A stretch of DNA of 64,000 nt from Lachnospiraceae bacterium. GTDB lineage: Bacteria > Bacillota > Clostridia > Lachnospirales > Lachnospiraceae. The DNA lies in the NCBI GenBank assembly GCA_019424135.1, contig JAHYZZ010000001.1, forward strand, positions 1 through 64,000. The letters run 5' to 3'. Shown piece after piece: positions 8,987 through 17,564 of this stretch (its first letter is position 1; the number at the start of each line of letters is the position of its first letter). Made by a program: the position numbers and the translations under genes. A model generated the notes under the pieces. That model was not told the DNA's origin and made no database searches. It worked only from the letters and a program-made list of their open reading frames with translations.

Positions 8987-11239
8987 TTACATATGATCGT
9001 GGCAGGTTCTTGCGATCACGTCAAGCTGCTGCTCACGGGTCAGATCGATAAACTTCACGGCATAGCCTGATACACGAATCGTAAAGTTCGCATATTCCGG
9101 CTTTTCCGGATGTTCCATAGCATCGATCAGCTTTTCAGTTCCAAACACGTTGACATTCAGGTGATGAGCGCCTCTGTCAAAATATCCATCCATAATGTGA
9201 ACCAGATTTTCACTGCGTTCTTCATCACTGTGTCCTAAGGCACCCGGGCTGATAGTCTGGGTATTGGAAATACCGTCAAGTGCCAACTCATACGGCAGCT
9301 TGGCAACGGAATTCAAGGATGCAAGAAGCCCGCTCTTTTCAGCACCATAAGACGGGTTTGCGCCTGGAGCCAGAGGTTCCCCTCCCTTTCTTCCATCCGG
9401 AAGAGATCCGGTAGCCTTTCCATATACCACATTAGAGGTAATAGTCAAAATAGAGGTAGTAGGCTCGGAATTTCGGTAGGTATGACACTTACTCAGCTTA
9501 TGCATAAATGTCTTCAAAAGCCAGATTGCCAGATCATCTGCGCGGTCGTCATCATTTCCATATCTTGGAAAATCACCTTCGATTTCAAAGTCTACCGCCA
9601 CTCCGTCCTCATCACGGACTGGTTTTACCTTCGCATATTTAATTGCACACAGCGAGTCGACCACGTGAGAGAAACCTGCGATACCTGTTGCAAAGGTACG
9701 TCTTACATCCGTATCGATCAGAGCCATCTCTGCAGCTTCATAATAATATTTATCATGCATATAATGGATCATGTTCAAAGTATCCACATACAGTTTGCTC
9801 AGCCACTCCATCATATCATCATAACGTTCCATGACCTCGTCAAAATCCAGATATTCGGATGTAATTGGACGGTATGCGGGTCCCACCTGAACCTTTGTCT
9901 TCTCATCCACTCCTCCATTAATCGCATAGAGCAGGCATTTTGCCAGATTCGCTCTTGCACCAAAGAACTGGATTTCCTTACCAGTCTGCGTTGCTGATAC
10001 ACAGCAGCAGATTGAGTAATCATCTCCCCATACCGGACGCATCACATCATCATTTTCATACTGTACAGAACTTGTCCTTACCGAAACCATAGCTGCATAT
10101 TTCTTAAAGTTCTCCGGCAACCTTGACGAATAAAGCACGGTCAGGTTGGGCTCCGGAGCCGGTCCCATGTTTTCCAGAGTATGAAGGAAACGGTAATCAT
10201 TTTTTGTCACCATGGAGCGGCCGTCCTGTCCAAGTCCAGCCATCTCCAGAGTTGCCCATACCGGATCACCGGAAAACAATTCATTATAAGACGGGATTCT
10301 TGCAAATTTTACCATGCGGAACTTCATTACCAAATGATCAATCAGCTCTTGGGCTTCTATTTCTGTCAGCTTTCCAGCCTTCATATCTCTTTCAATGTAA
10401 ATGTCAAGGAAGGTGGAAATCCGGCCCACACTCATGGCCGCACCATTCTGTGTTTTAATCGCTGCCAAATAGCCGAAATACAGCCACTGAACTGCTTCTT
10501 TTGCATTTCCTGCCGGACGAGAAATATCATATCCGTAAATCTGTGCCATCTCTTTCATCCCATTCAATGCACGTATCTGATCAGCAATCTCTTCACGAAG
10601 ACGGAAATCTGTTCCTTTCATGCCATGTCTTGCATAGCGTTCAAAATCATACTGTTTTTTCTCGATCAAATAATCGATTCCATACAGCGCCACTCTCCGG
10701 TAATCTCCCACGATACGTCCTCTGCCGTAAGTGTCCGGAAGACCTGTAATGATCTTATTATGGCGTGCCTTTTTCATTTCCGGTGTGTAGATATCAAAAA
10801 CTCCCTGATTATGAGTTTTATGATATTTTGTAAAAATCTCATGCAGCTTTTCGCTTGGCTGGTAGCCATAGGTCGTACATGCCTGCTCTGCCATCTTAAT
10901 TCCTCCGTAAGGCATGAACGCACGCTTAAGCGGTTTATCTGTCTGAAGTCCCACAATCTGCTCCAGTTCTTTTAATTCTTCGCTAATATATCCTGGTCCA
11001 TAAGAGGTCAGCCCCGAAACCACCTCTGTCTCCATATCAAGAACGCCGCCTTTTGCTCGTTCCTCTTTCTGTAATTCCTGGAGTTTCCCCCATAAACGGT
11101 TTGTCGCCTCTGTCGGTCCTTCCAGGAATGACTCATCTCCATCATACATGGTATAGTTTTCCTGAATAAAATCGCGGACATCTACAGACTGTCTCCAGTT
11201 CTCTCCTTGAAATCCGGCCCACTGTTCGAAGTATGCCAT
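8987..11239 (-). CDS. pflB: Formate C-acetyltransferase (pyruvate formate-lyase)
   Basis: PflB converts pyruvate and CoA into acetyl-CoA and formate without oxygen, a central step of mixed-acid fermentation. At 750 residues it matches the E. coli enzyme. The catalytic cysteine pair is within SICCCVSATQ (C411-C413, a run of three here), and the glycyl radical site is G725 in RVSGYAVKF, 25 residues from the end. The gene has a strong ribosome site (AAAGGAG) and its own promoter with two palindromes upstream. The pflB paralogues for diols or choline are excluded by the close match of both active-site motifs to PFL. Confidence 0.97.
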   Translation of the reverse strand: MAYFEQWAGFQGENWRQSVDVRDFIQENYTMYDGDESFLEGPTEATNRLWGKLQELQKEERAKGGVLDMETEVVSGLTSYGPGYISEELKELEQIVGLQTDKPLKRAFMPYGGIKMAEQACTTYGYQPSEKLHEIFTKYHKTHNQGVFDIYTPEMKKARHNKIITGLPDTYGRGRIVGDYRRVALYGIDYLIEKKQYDFERYARHGMKGTDFRLREEIADQIRALNGMKEMAQIYGYDISRPAGNAKEAVQWLYFGYLAAIKTQNGAAMSVGRISTFLDIYIERDMKAGKLTEIEAQELIDHLVMKFRMVKFARIPSYNELFSGDPVWATLEMAGLGQDGRSMVTKNDYRFLHTLENMGPAPEPNLTVLYSSRLPENFKKYAAMVSVRTSSVQYENDDVMRPVWGDDYSICCCVSATQTGKEIQFFGARANLAKCLLYAINGGVDEKTKVQVGPAYRPITSEYLDFDEVMERYDDMMEWLSKLYVDTLNMIHYMHDKYYYEAAEMALIDTDVRRTFATGIAGFSHVVDSLCAIKYAKVKPVRDEDGVAVDFEIEGDFPRYGNDDDRADDLAIWLLKTFMHKLSKCHTYRNSEPTTSILTITSNVVYGKATGSLPDGRKGGEPLAPGANPSYGAEKSGLLASLNSVAKLPYELALDGISNTQTISPGALGHSDEERSENLVHIMDGYFDRGAHHLNVNVFGTEKLIDAMEHPEKPEYANFTIRVSGYAVKFIDLTREQQLDVIARTCHDHM

Positions 11240-11281
11240 TTTACTTTCTCCTTTCGTGACACTGTTCTTTGTTCCGACGTC

Positions 11282-11310
11282 AGTATATCATTCTCAATTT
11301 CAAACTTCAA
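11282..11310 (-). promoter_or_regulatory. Promoter of pflB
   Basis: TTGAAG (11305-11310) and TATACT (11282-11287) lie 17 bases apart. The predicted start is near 11275, about 36 bases before the pflB ATG. Confidence 0.75.
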
Positions 11311-11320
11311 GCATTATTTT

Positions 11321-11333
11321 GATAATGGTTATC
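11321..11333. promoter_or_regulatory. Fur-box-like palindrome upstream of pflB
   Basis: GATAA-TGG-TTATC is a perfect inverted repeat about 52 bases upstream of the predicted pflB start, just outside the -35. With flanks it matches the 7-1-7 Fur consensus (TGATAATnATTATCA) at most positions. The binding protein is an inference. Confidence 0.5.
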
Positions 11334-11343
11334 GTTTTTGATG

Positions 11344-11363
11344 TTGTACTTAATTTTGTACAA
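11344..11363. promoter_or_regulatory. Second palindrome upstream of pflB
   Basis: TTGTAC and GTACAA form a perfect six-base inverted repeat separated by eight A/T bases, centred about 78 bases upstream of the predicted pflB start. I do not recognise the regulator. Confidence 0.4.
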
Positions 11364-11386
11364 AAAAGACACTGCAAAGCAGTGTC
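11362..11386 (-). terminator. Terminator after yajC
   Basis: On the minus strand an eight-base stem GACACTGC/GCAGTGTC with a TTT loop is followed by TTTTTT. It ends the Ldt-tgt-yajC unit and insulates pflB. Confidence 0.88.
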
Positions 11387-11401
11387 CCTTTCTTTTTCAT
11401 C

Positions 11402-11710
11402 TTATTCTGATGCAGATGCCTTTTCTACCTGTGCAACGGCTGCTTTCTGCATAGGAATGCGGCAGTTACGGTTGCTTCCAAACTCCACGATGATATCATC
11501 ATCACTGATATCAATAATCACTCCGTAGAAGCCGCTAGTGGTCAGAACGGTATCTCCTACTTCCATTTCAGAAATCATCGCCTGAACTCTTTTTTGTTCC
11601 TTTCTCTGTGGTCTGATAAAAATAAACCAAAATCCTGCGAAGATTACTGCATATACCAGAATCAGCAATACCCAGCTTCCGCCAGAGCCCTGTGATGCTA
11701 ATGCGTACAT
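11402..11710 (-). CDS. yajC: Sec translocase accessory subunit YajC
   Basis: YajC is a small single-pass membrane protein that associates with SecDF and the SecYEG channel. The 102-residue protein has one membrane segment (about 13-32), then the conserved cytoplasmic stretch IFIRPQRKEQKR and MISEMEVGDTVLTTSGFYG, which are family signatures. AGGAGG lies before the ATG. It follows tgt as in many bacteria, but secDF is not in the window. A promoter of its own lies between tgt and yajC. Confidence 0.93.
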   Translation of the reverse strand: MYALASQGSGGSWVLLILVYAVIFAGFWFIFIRPQRKEQKRVQAMISEMEVGDTVLTTSGFYGVIIDISDDDIIVEFGSNRNCRIPMQKAAVAQVEKASASE

Positions 11711-11745
11711 ATTAATTCCTCCTACTATCTATAAACACTATTGCT

Positions 11746-11774
11746 ATCATACACAAAAAAAATCATTTCTTCAA
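11746..11774 (-). promoter_or_regulatory. Promoter of yajC
   Basis: TTGAAG (11769-11774) and TATGAT (11746-11751) with a 17-base spacer lie in the tgt-yajC gap, about 35 bases before the ATG. Confidence 0.65.
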
Positions 11775-11800
11775 GTAATTTCCTTCAATTCGTGGAAATT

Positions 11801-12934
11801 TTAGGATTTTCCAGCCGTCATAGCCTCAATCTTCTGCTTTTTATATGCCTGATAATTGCCTGATTCTATAGCATCCCTGATCTCTTCCATCATAGTATTA
11901 TAAAAATAGAGATTATGAAGGACACAAAGTCTCATTCCCAACATTTCCTTAGCCTTTAAAAGATGCCGGATATAGGCTCTGGAATACGTACGACAGGCCG
12001 GACACTGACAGCCTTCTTCAATAGGTTTCTCGTCCAGCTCATATTTTGCATTAAACAGATTTAGCTTGCCATGATTGGTATACACATGTCCGTGTCTTCC
12101 ATTCCGACTTGGATATACGCAGTCAAAAAAATCTATTCCCCGGTCTACTGCTTCCAGAATATTCACCGGAGTACCTACACCCATCAGATAAGTCGGCTTG
12201 TCCTCTGGAAGCTGCGGAACTACCGTCTCTAAAATTCGATACATATCTTCATGTGACTCTCCTACTGCCAGCCCCCCGACCGCATAGCCGTCTAGGTCAA
12301 GCTCCCGGATCATTTGAGCATGCCGGATACGAATATCTTCATAGACTCCCCCCTGGTTGATTCCAAATAACATCTGATGGGAGTTAATGGTATCCGGAAG
12401 GCTATTCAACCTTTCCATCTCCTTTTTACAACGCTTAAGCCACCGAGCTGTCCTGTCTACAGACCGTTCCATGTAGTCTCTATCTGCTACGCTGGAGGGA
12501 CATTCATCAAAAGCCATGGCAATGGTAGATGCCAGGTTAGACTGAATCTGCATACTCTCTTCAGGCCCCATGAAAATCTTTTTCCCGTCAATATGAGAAT
12601 GGAAATAGACACCTTCCTCTTTAATCTTCCGAAGTCCCGCCAATGAAAACACCTGAAATCCGCCGGAATCTGTAAGAATCGGCTTATCCCAGGCCATAAA
12701 TTTATGAAGGCCTCCCAGTTTCTTGATCACCTGATCCCCCGGCCTTACGTGTAAATGGTAAGTATTAGAAAGCTCAATCTGTGTCTTGATCCCCCTAAGA
12801 TCATCGGTAGAAACCGCCCCCTTAATGGCAGCAACGGTTCCCACATTCATAAATACAGGGGTCTCAATGACCCCATGTACTGTAGTTAATCTTCCTCTTT
12901 TTGCTTTTCCGTCTTTTTTCAGTAACTGATACAT
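11801..12934 (-). CDS. tgt: tRNA-guanine transglycosylase
   Basis: Tgt exchanges guanine at the wobble position of GUN-anticodon tRNAs (Asp, Asn, His, Tyr) for the queuosine precursor preQ1. The 377-residue protein has the substrate-binding aspartate in LTDSGGFQ (D89), the nucleophile D271 in FDCVYPSR, and zinc ligands C309, C311, C314 (GCQCPAC) and H340. It starts 12 bases after the LD-transpeptidase gene with a GAGG ribosome site, so both are probably one transcript. The queuosine synthesis genes are not in the window. Confidence 0.96.
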   Translation of the reverse strand: MYQLLKKDGKAKRGRLTTVHGVIETPVFMNVGTVAAIKGAVSTDDLRGIKTQIELSNTYHLHVRPGDQVIKKLGGLHKFMAWDKPILTDSGGFQVFSLAGLRKIKEEGVYFHSHIDGKKIFMGPEESMQIQSNLASTIAMAFDECPSSVADRDYMERSVDRTARWLKRCKKEMERLNSLPDTINSHQMLFGINQGGVYEDIRIRHAQMIRELDLDGYAVGGLAVGESHEDMYRILETVVPQLPEDKPTYLMGVGTPVNILEAVDRGIDFFDCVYPSRNGRHGHVYTNHGKLNLFNAKYELDEKPIEEGCQCPACRTYSRAYIRHLLKAKEMLGMRLCVLHNLYFYNTMMEEIRDAIESGNYQAYKKQKIEAMTAGKS

Positions 12935-12946
12935 AACTTATCCTCT

Positions 12947-14554
12947 TTAATAGTGGCACACTACCGGCGTACCTGCGGAAATCAGATTATAAAGCTGTCC
13001 CGCCATATCATATGGCATATTGACACATCCATGAGAACCATTCGTCAAATAACGTGAACCTCCAAAAGTAGGCTGCCAGGTAGCATCATGAAATCCGATT
13101 CCTCCATTAAACGGCATCCAGTATTTAACAGGCGTTTCATAAGAATAAGAACCATCTGGGAGTTTTTCTCCCCGCAGCACCTGATCCAATGCCTTGTAGG
13201 CCAGTGAATAAACCCCTTGCGGAGTCCCATTGCCCTTGTTAGGATTTCCCGTTACACATGCAGAAGACAGAACTACCTGTCCGTTCTGTACAAAATACAC
13301 CATCTGACTTGTCAGATCAACCTCTGCATAGGTGTTGCCATAGTCATTTCCCTCATGGCTTGCTGCCCGGCTGGCATACGCAGGCTCCCTAGTCACAGTC
13401 TCAGCATTCTGGATGTTTGCAATCAATGCATTATATTCTGCCTCCTGGTCGATCTGCCATCCATAACTTCCGCCCTCAACCGTCGCCTGGTTTCCTGTGG
13501 CCGTTGTAATCGTCCTTGTCTTTCCTTTTGTATTATACTTGTCTGCAAGAGACTGGATGTATGCCCGTACCGAATCCTGGTTAAACGTTACCTTCATATC
13601 TGAATCATAGGTTATCCACTGGGAGATAACAGATGCGTCCACGACCTCGGTATAGGGATTGAAGTCGTATGTAATGTTTGCCCCAAGATAACTATTCATT
13701 GTATCCGCAGCTGCCTGTACTTCTTCTGACTCTGCCGTAAATTTTGGCTGAATATAGCAACCAGCGTCTGTCAGATTTAACGTAGACTGAAATCCATTGA
13801 TTGCTTCTTCGATTGCCTTACTAAACTTCTCCGTATCAATCTGTGTTCCTACCACTTCATCTACAACTACGAACTTGTCCGTCTGGAATTCCGGATGTGC
13901 ATCAACAGAAGCCGTCTGGTTCTCCGCCGTCAGGCAATCAAGACTTTCGATCTTCTCGTTTAAAGCTTGTTCATCATATTGTACTCCAACCTTAGCCTCA
14001 ATTTCCGGTGCATCCCACAAGGAGGTAATCCATAAAAGCTTATTCTGCTTCTTTGCCAGATTAGAAAGCTCATCTCCAGGCACATACTCAAGAGAAATCT
14101 CGCTGCCAGAGATGGTCTCGCTGCCGCCATCAGACTCTTCCATCGTCAAAACATAATCCTGAACCTGCTGTTCCATATAGGCATTGACCTGGCTTACACT
14201 CTGCATGGAAAAATCTGTTCCATTGATTTTTGTATGAAACATAAAATGATTGTTAAAATAAATGGCAAATCCCACATAGATAAGAATCAAAACACCCAAA
14301 ATACATCCAGCAATAATCAGCGCCTTTTTCTTGCGCTTCTTCTTTTTTACAGTTTTTTCTTCACTAATCTCCTCAACGTCCTCAGCGTCCTCCTCGTCAA
14401 AAAAAGACTCTTCATCTTCAAACTCATCATCTTCATCCAGATATTCAATCTCCGGATCCGTCTCTTCAAAGGCTCCTGTCTGATCCAGATCATCCATGAT
14501 CTCATTCATGGTTTCTTCCATGATCTCTTCTGCCCTCTTATCTTTGTCTCCCAT
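12947..14554 (-). CDS. LD-transpeptidase with acidic cytoplasmic tail (YkuD family)
   Basis: This 535-residue membrane protein should form 3-3 cross-links or attach groups to peptidoglycan using a catalytic cysteine. Order of parts: a very acidic cytoplasmic tail (about 1-68), a lysine-rich stop signal (69-77), one membrane segment (78-100), an extracellular region of about 250 residues resembling paired peptidoglycan-binding domains of the PG_binding_4 type, and a C-terminal YkuD domain. The YkuD active site is complete: histidine in GFHDATW and GSHGCVNM with C510. It heads a unit with tgt, with GAGGAG before the ATG. The exact cross-linking reaction is inferred from the family. Confidence 0.88.
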   Translation of the reverse strand: MGDKDKRAEEIMEETMNEIMDDLDQTGAFEETDPEIEYLDEDDEFEDEESFFDEEDAEDVEEISEEKTVKKKKRKKKALIIAGCILGVLILIYVGFAIYFNNHFMFHTKINGTDFSMQSVSQVNAYMEQQVQDYVLTMEESDGGSETISGSEISLEYVPGDELSNLAKKQNKLLWITSLWDAPEIEAKVGVQYDEQALNEKIESLDCLTAENQTASVDAHPEFQTDKFVVVDEVVGTQIDTEKFSKAIEEAINGFQSTLNLTDAGCYIQPKFTAESEEVQAAADTMNSYLGANITYDFNPYTEVVDASVISQWITYDSDMKVTFNQDSVRAYIQSLADKYNTKGKTRTITTATGNQATVEGGSYGWQIDQEAEYNALIANIQNAETVTREPAYASRAASHEGNDYGNTYAEVDLTSQMVYFVQNGQVVLSSACVTGNPNKGNGTPQGVYSLAYKALDQVLRGEKLPDGSYSYETPVKYWMPFNGGIGFHDATWQPTFGGSRYLTNGSHGCVNMPYDMAGQLYNLISAGTPVVCHY

Positions 14555-14697
14555 TATTATTACTCCTCTTTATATCAAAATACAATTTACCCATAATATT
14601 GACACTATCCTATTATAATATGCCTATATTTAAAAGTACAGAACAAAATCACACAAAAAAGTGAAGATTTTATAAAAGACTTTTGAATAATTTTTGA

Positions 14698-14726
14698 TTG
14701 AAGGTTTCTTCTCTTTTCTATATAAT
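14698..14726 (+). promoter_or_regulatory. Promoter of aroC
   Basis: TTGAAG (14698-14703) and TATAAT (14721-14726) are 17 bases apart, about 33 bases between predicted start and the aroC ATG. The divergent Ldt gene has a TATAAT on the opposite strand but no clear -35. Confidence 0.75.
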
Positions 14727-14765
14727 AAAAAACATCGACATATATCTAGAAAAGGAGAGTTACTT

Positions 14766-15866
14766 ATGTCAGGATCTACATTTGGAACATTATTCAGAGT
14801 CACTACATGGGGGGAATCCCACGGTGCCGCCATTGGCGCTGTGATTGACGGCTGTCCGGCCGGTCTTAAGCTCTCTCCTAAAGATATCCAGGTATACCTG
14901 AACCGCAGAAAGCCCGGACAGAGCCGATACTGCACGGCACGCCAGGAAGATGATAAGGCACAGATTCTTTCTGGCATCTTCGAAGGGCAGACAACAGGGA
15001 CACCTATTTCTATCATGATTTACAATCATGATCAGCGTTCCAGAGATTACGGAAATATTATGAATACTTATCGTCCCGGACATGCTGATTATACATACGA
15101 TACAAAATATGGGTTCCGGGATTACCGGGGCGGCGGACGATCATCTGGGAGAGAGACCATCGGTCGTGTGGCAGCCGGGGCCATCGCCTCAAAACTTCTC
15201 GCCTCACTTGGAATCCGTCTGACTGCTTACACTCGTGCCATTGGTGATATCAAAATCCCTGAAGATCAGATCGACCTTTCCTGCATTACAGAAAACAGCC
15301 TCTACATGCCAAACAAGGAATATGCTCAAAAAGCCTCTTCCTATCTGGAGGACTGCATGAAGGAGCTGGACTCCTCCGGCGGCATTATCGAATGCCTGAT
15401 TGACGGCGTTCCTGCCGGTATAGGCAACCCGGTTTTTGACAAGTTAGATGCAGATCTTGCGAAAGCTATCATGTCCATCGGAGCTATAAAAGGAGTGGAA
15501 ATCGGAGACGGCTTTGCCGTATCAACAGCCCGGGGAAGCCAGAATAATGACCCCTTTTATTATGATGGCAACCGGCTTTCAAAAACCAGTAACCACGCAG
15601 GCGGCATCCTGGGTGGAATCAGCGACGGCAGCCAGATTCTTCTTAGAGCAGCGGTAAAACCCACCGCCTCTATTGCACAGTCCCAGCAAACGGTAACCCG
15701 TGATATGGAAAACACCACGATTGCTATCAAGGGACGTCACGATCCTGTAATCGTCCCAAGAGCAGTCGTGGTGGTGGAATCCATGGCAGCTCTGGTTATT
15801 GCCGACGCCATGATGACCAATATGTCTTCCCGTCTGGAATCACTTCAAAACTTCTACCAAAAGTAA
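14766..15866 (+). CDS. aroC: Chorismate synthase
   Basis: AroC converts EPSP to chorismate, the last step of the shikimate pathway, and needs reduced FMN. The 366-residue protein begins SGSTFGTLFRVTTWGESHG, a family signature, and contains RGGGRSSGRETIGRVAAGA and the C-terminal RHDPVIVPRAVVVVE. I placed the start at the ATG after AAAGGAGAG; the frame is open 24 codons further upstream, but that stretch overlaps the promoter and leader. It is one of only two plus-strand genes and stands alone, without other aro genes. Its terminator lies inside the convergent kinase gene. Confidence 0.97.
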   Translation: MSGSTFGTLFRVTTWGESHGAAIGAVIDGCPAGLKLSPKDIQVYLNRRKPGQSRYCTARQEDDKAQILSGIFEGQTTGTPISIMIYNHDQRSRDYGNIMNTYRPGHADYTYDTKYGFRDYRGGGRSSGRETIGRVAAGAIASKLLASLGIRLTAYTRAIGDIKIPEDQIDLSCITENSLYMPNKEYAQKASSYLEDCMKELDSSGGIIECLIDGVPAGIGNPVFDKLDADLAKAIMSIGAIKGVEIGDGFAVSTARGSQNNDPFYYDGNRLSKTSNHAGGILGGISDGSQILLRAAVKPTASIAQSQQTVTRDMENTTIAIKGRHDPVIVPRAVVVVESMAALVIADAMMTNMSSRLESLQNFYQK

Positions 15867-15872
15867 TCTTTC

Positions 15873-17540
15873 TTATATATGAAAACATCCTCCCCCGATG
15901 AACTCTCTTAGGAGAGAGTTCGTCGGGACGTTTTCGCTTCCAATCCCCACAAAATAATCTAAAAACTTCAGAAGCCTCTTGGCTTCCGTATATTCTGGCT
16001 CATCACGCCCAATTCCAAAAAGTCTAGCTTCCACATAAGGCTTGAGCACTGCAAGCTCGTAGATCAGGGCAGAATTAAACATCACATCTGCTTCTTCCTG
16101 ATAGGGAAAAATATTGTTTTCTTCTCCCCTCCTGACAGAAGGCCACATGCGGATGGTATTTCTGGCAGAACTGCCTCTGGTCCTTGCATCCCTCACAATC
16201 CTCCTAAGTAGTCTCCCGTCCGTAGTAGGAATACGATTATGCTCATCAATGTTCAGCTGAGTTAATGCACTGATATAGATTTTAAACTTATTTTTGTCAG
16301 CCAGCTTTTTTGTCAGTCTGGGATTCAGGCAATGAATCCCTTCGATAACCAACACATCGTTATCACCCAGCTTTTCCTTTCTATTTCCATATTCCTTGTG
16401 TCCGGATACGAAGTTAAATGTAGGAAGGGTAACTTCTTTTCCTTCCAGAAGTTCTTGCATCTGTCGGTTAAAGAGTTCAACATCCACGGCCTCCAGGCAC
16501 TCGAAATCATAGTTCCCATTCTTATCCTTAGGGTTTTTCTCTCGTTCCACAAAATAATTGTCAACCGCAATGGGATGAGGCACCAGACCATTCACCCTAA
16601 GCTGCACAGATAATCTGTGGGAGAAGGTCGTCTTTCCAGAGGATGAAGGCCCTGCAATAAGTACAAATTTTATTTCCGGACATTCCGCAATCCTGGCTGC
16701 AATCTCAGCAATTTTTTTCTCCTGCAAAGCTTCCTGTACCAGCACGATCTCACTGACATTTCCTTCTGTGATCTTATCGTTTAAATCACCTACCGTCTCA
16801 ATTCCCTGCATATCTCCCCATCTGGTAGACTCCTTCAACACATGAAACAGCTTATTTTGAGGCTGGAACGGCGGGACCTCTCTTGGGCTCTTCCTCTCCG
16901 GCATCTGGATCACAAAGCCCTCGTCATAAACATACAGCTTAAAATACTTCAGATATCCTGCGCTGGGAACCATATAGCCATAAAAATAATCCTCAAATTC
17001 GTTCATGCTGTATATATTGACTTTGGAAACTCTCCGGTACTCAAAGAGCCTCTCCTTGTCATACATCCCATGCTGTCTGAAAAGAGCAATGGCATCATCC
17101 GTATGTACAGACCGCTTTTTAATAGGCAGATCCATCTCCACCATTTCCTGCATCCTCGCCGTCACCTGATCCAGAAACTCTTGGGTTACCAAAACATTTC
17201 CAGCAATCGTACAATAATATCCTCTGCTGACAGAATAATGAATTCTCACTTTTTCGATGTTTTCATGATGCGCCACGTCATAGACTGCCTTTACCAACAT
17301 CAGACTCATACTTCTTTTATAGGTCTTATGCCCTGCCTGCCCCGCCGTCGTCTCAAACTGGAGCACACAGTCTCCTTTCAACTCCTTTGTAAGCTCCTGA
17401 AGCTTTCCGTTAATGAACACCAGCACGATATCGTCTTCATAGTCATTCTGATATTCCTTTGCGATATCCAGGTAGGTGATACCTTGGGGATATTCCCTGA
17501 TCTCTCCATTAATCTGCACATGATACATTTCTTTGTCCAT
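15873..17540 (-). CDS. TGS/SAD-domain uridine kinase-like nucleoside kinase
   Basis: The 555-residue protein joins a TGS-like domain (about 1-65), a threonyl-tRNA-synthetase-type second domain (about 70-200) and a uridine kinase/phosphoribulokinase P-loop domain with GPSSSGKTT at 297-305. The kinase half likely phosphorylates a nucleoside, perhaps uridine; the substrate is not proven. The N-terminal half resembles the editing region of ThrRS, and its job here is unknown. This architecture recurs in Clostridia and some other anaerobes. The C-terminus TNSLLREFIGGGCF looks like the family end, so the overlapping terminator hairpin has not truncated it. It is the last gene of the dnaG-rpoD operon. 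Confidence 0.85.
   Translation of the reverse strand: MDKEMYHVQINGEIREYPQGITYLDIAKEYQNDYEDDIVLVFINGKLQELTKELKGDCVLQFETTAGQAGHKTYKRSMSLMLVKAVYDVAHHENIEKVRIHYSVSRGYYCTIAGNVLVTQEFLDQVTARMQEMVEMDLPIKKRSVHTDDAIALFRQHGMYDKERLFEYRRVSKVNIYSMNEFEDYFYGYMVPSAGYLKYFKLYVYDEGFVIQMPERKSPREVPPFQPQNKLFHVLKESTRWGDMQGIETVGDLNDKITEGNVSEIVLVQEALQEKKIAEIAARIAECPEIKFVLIAGPSSSGKTTFSHRLSVQLRVNGLVPHPIAVDNYFVEREKNPKDKNGNYDFECLEAVDVELFNRQMQELLEGKEVTLPTFNFVSGHKEYGNRKEKLGDNDVLVIEGIHCLNPRLTKKLADKNKFKIYISALTQLNIDEHNRIPTTDGRLLRRIVRDARTRGSSARNTIRMWPSVRRGEENNIFPYQEEADVMFNSALIYELAVLKPYVEARLFGIGRDEPEYTEAKRLLKFLDYFVGIGSENVPTNSLLREFIGGGCFHI
15885..15937. terminator. Bidirectional terminator inside the kinase gene end
   Basis: A 15-base stem (arms 15894-15908 and 15913-15927, loop TAGG, one G-T pair) has flanking GAAAAC/GTTTTC that could extend it, giving T runs in both directions. 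It serves aroC on plus and the kinase gene on minus. The hairpin lies fully within the last codons of the minus-strand gene. Confidence 0.8.
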
Positions 17541-17564
17541 CGATACCTCCCCGTTTTCCTGTTG

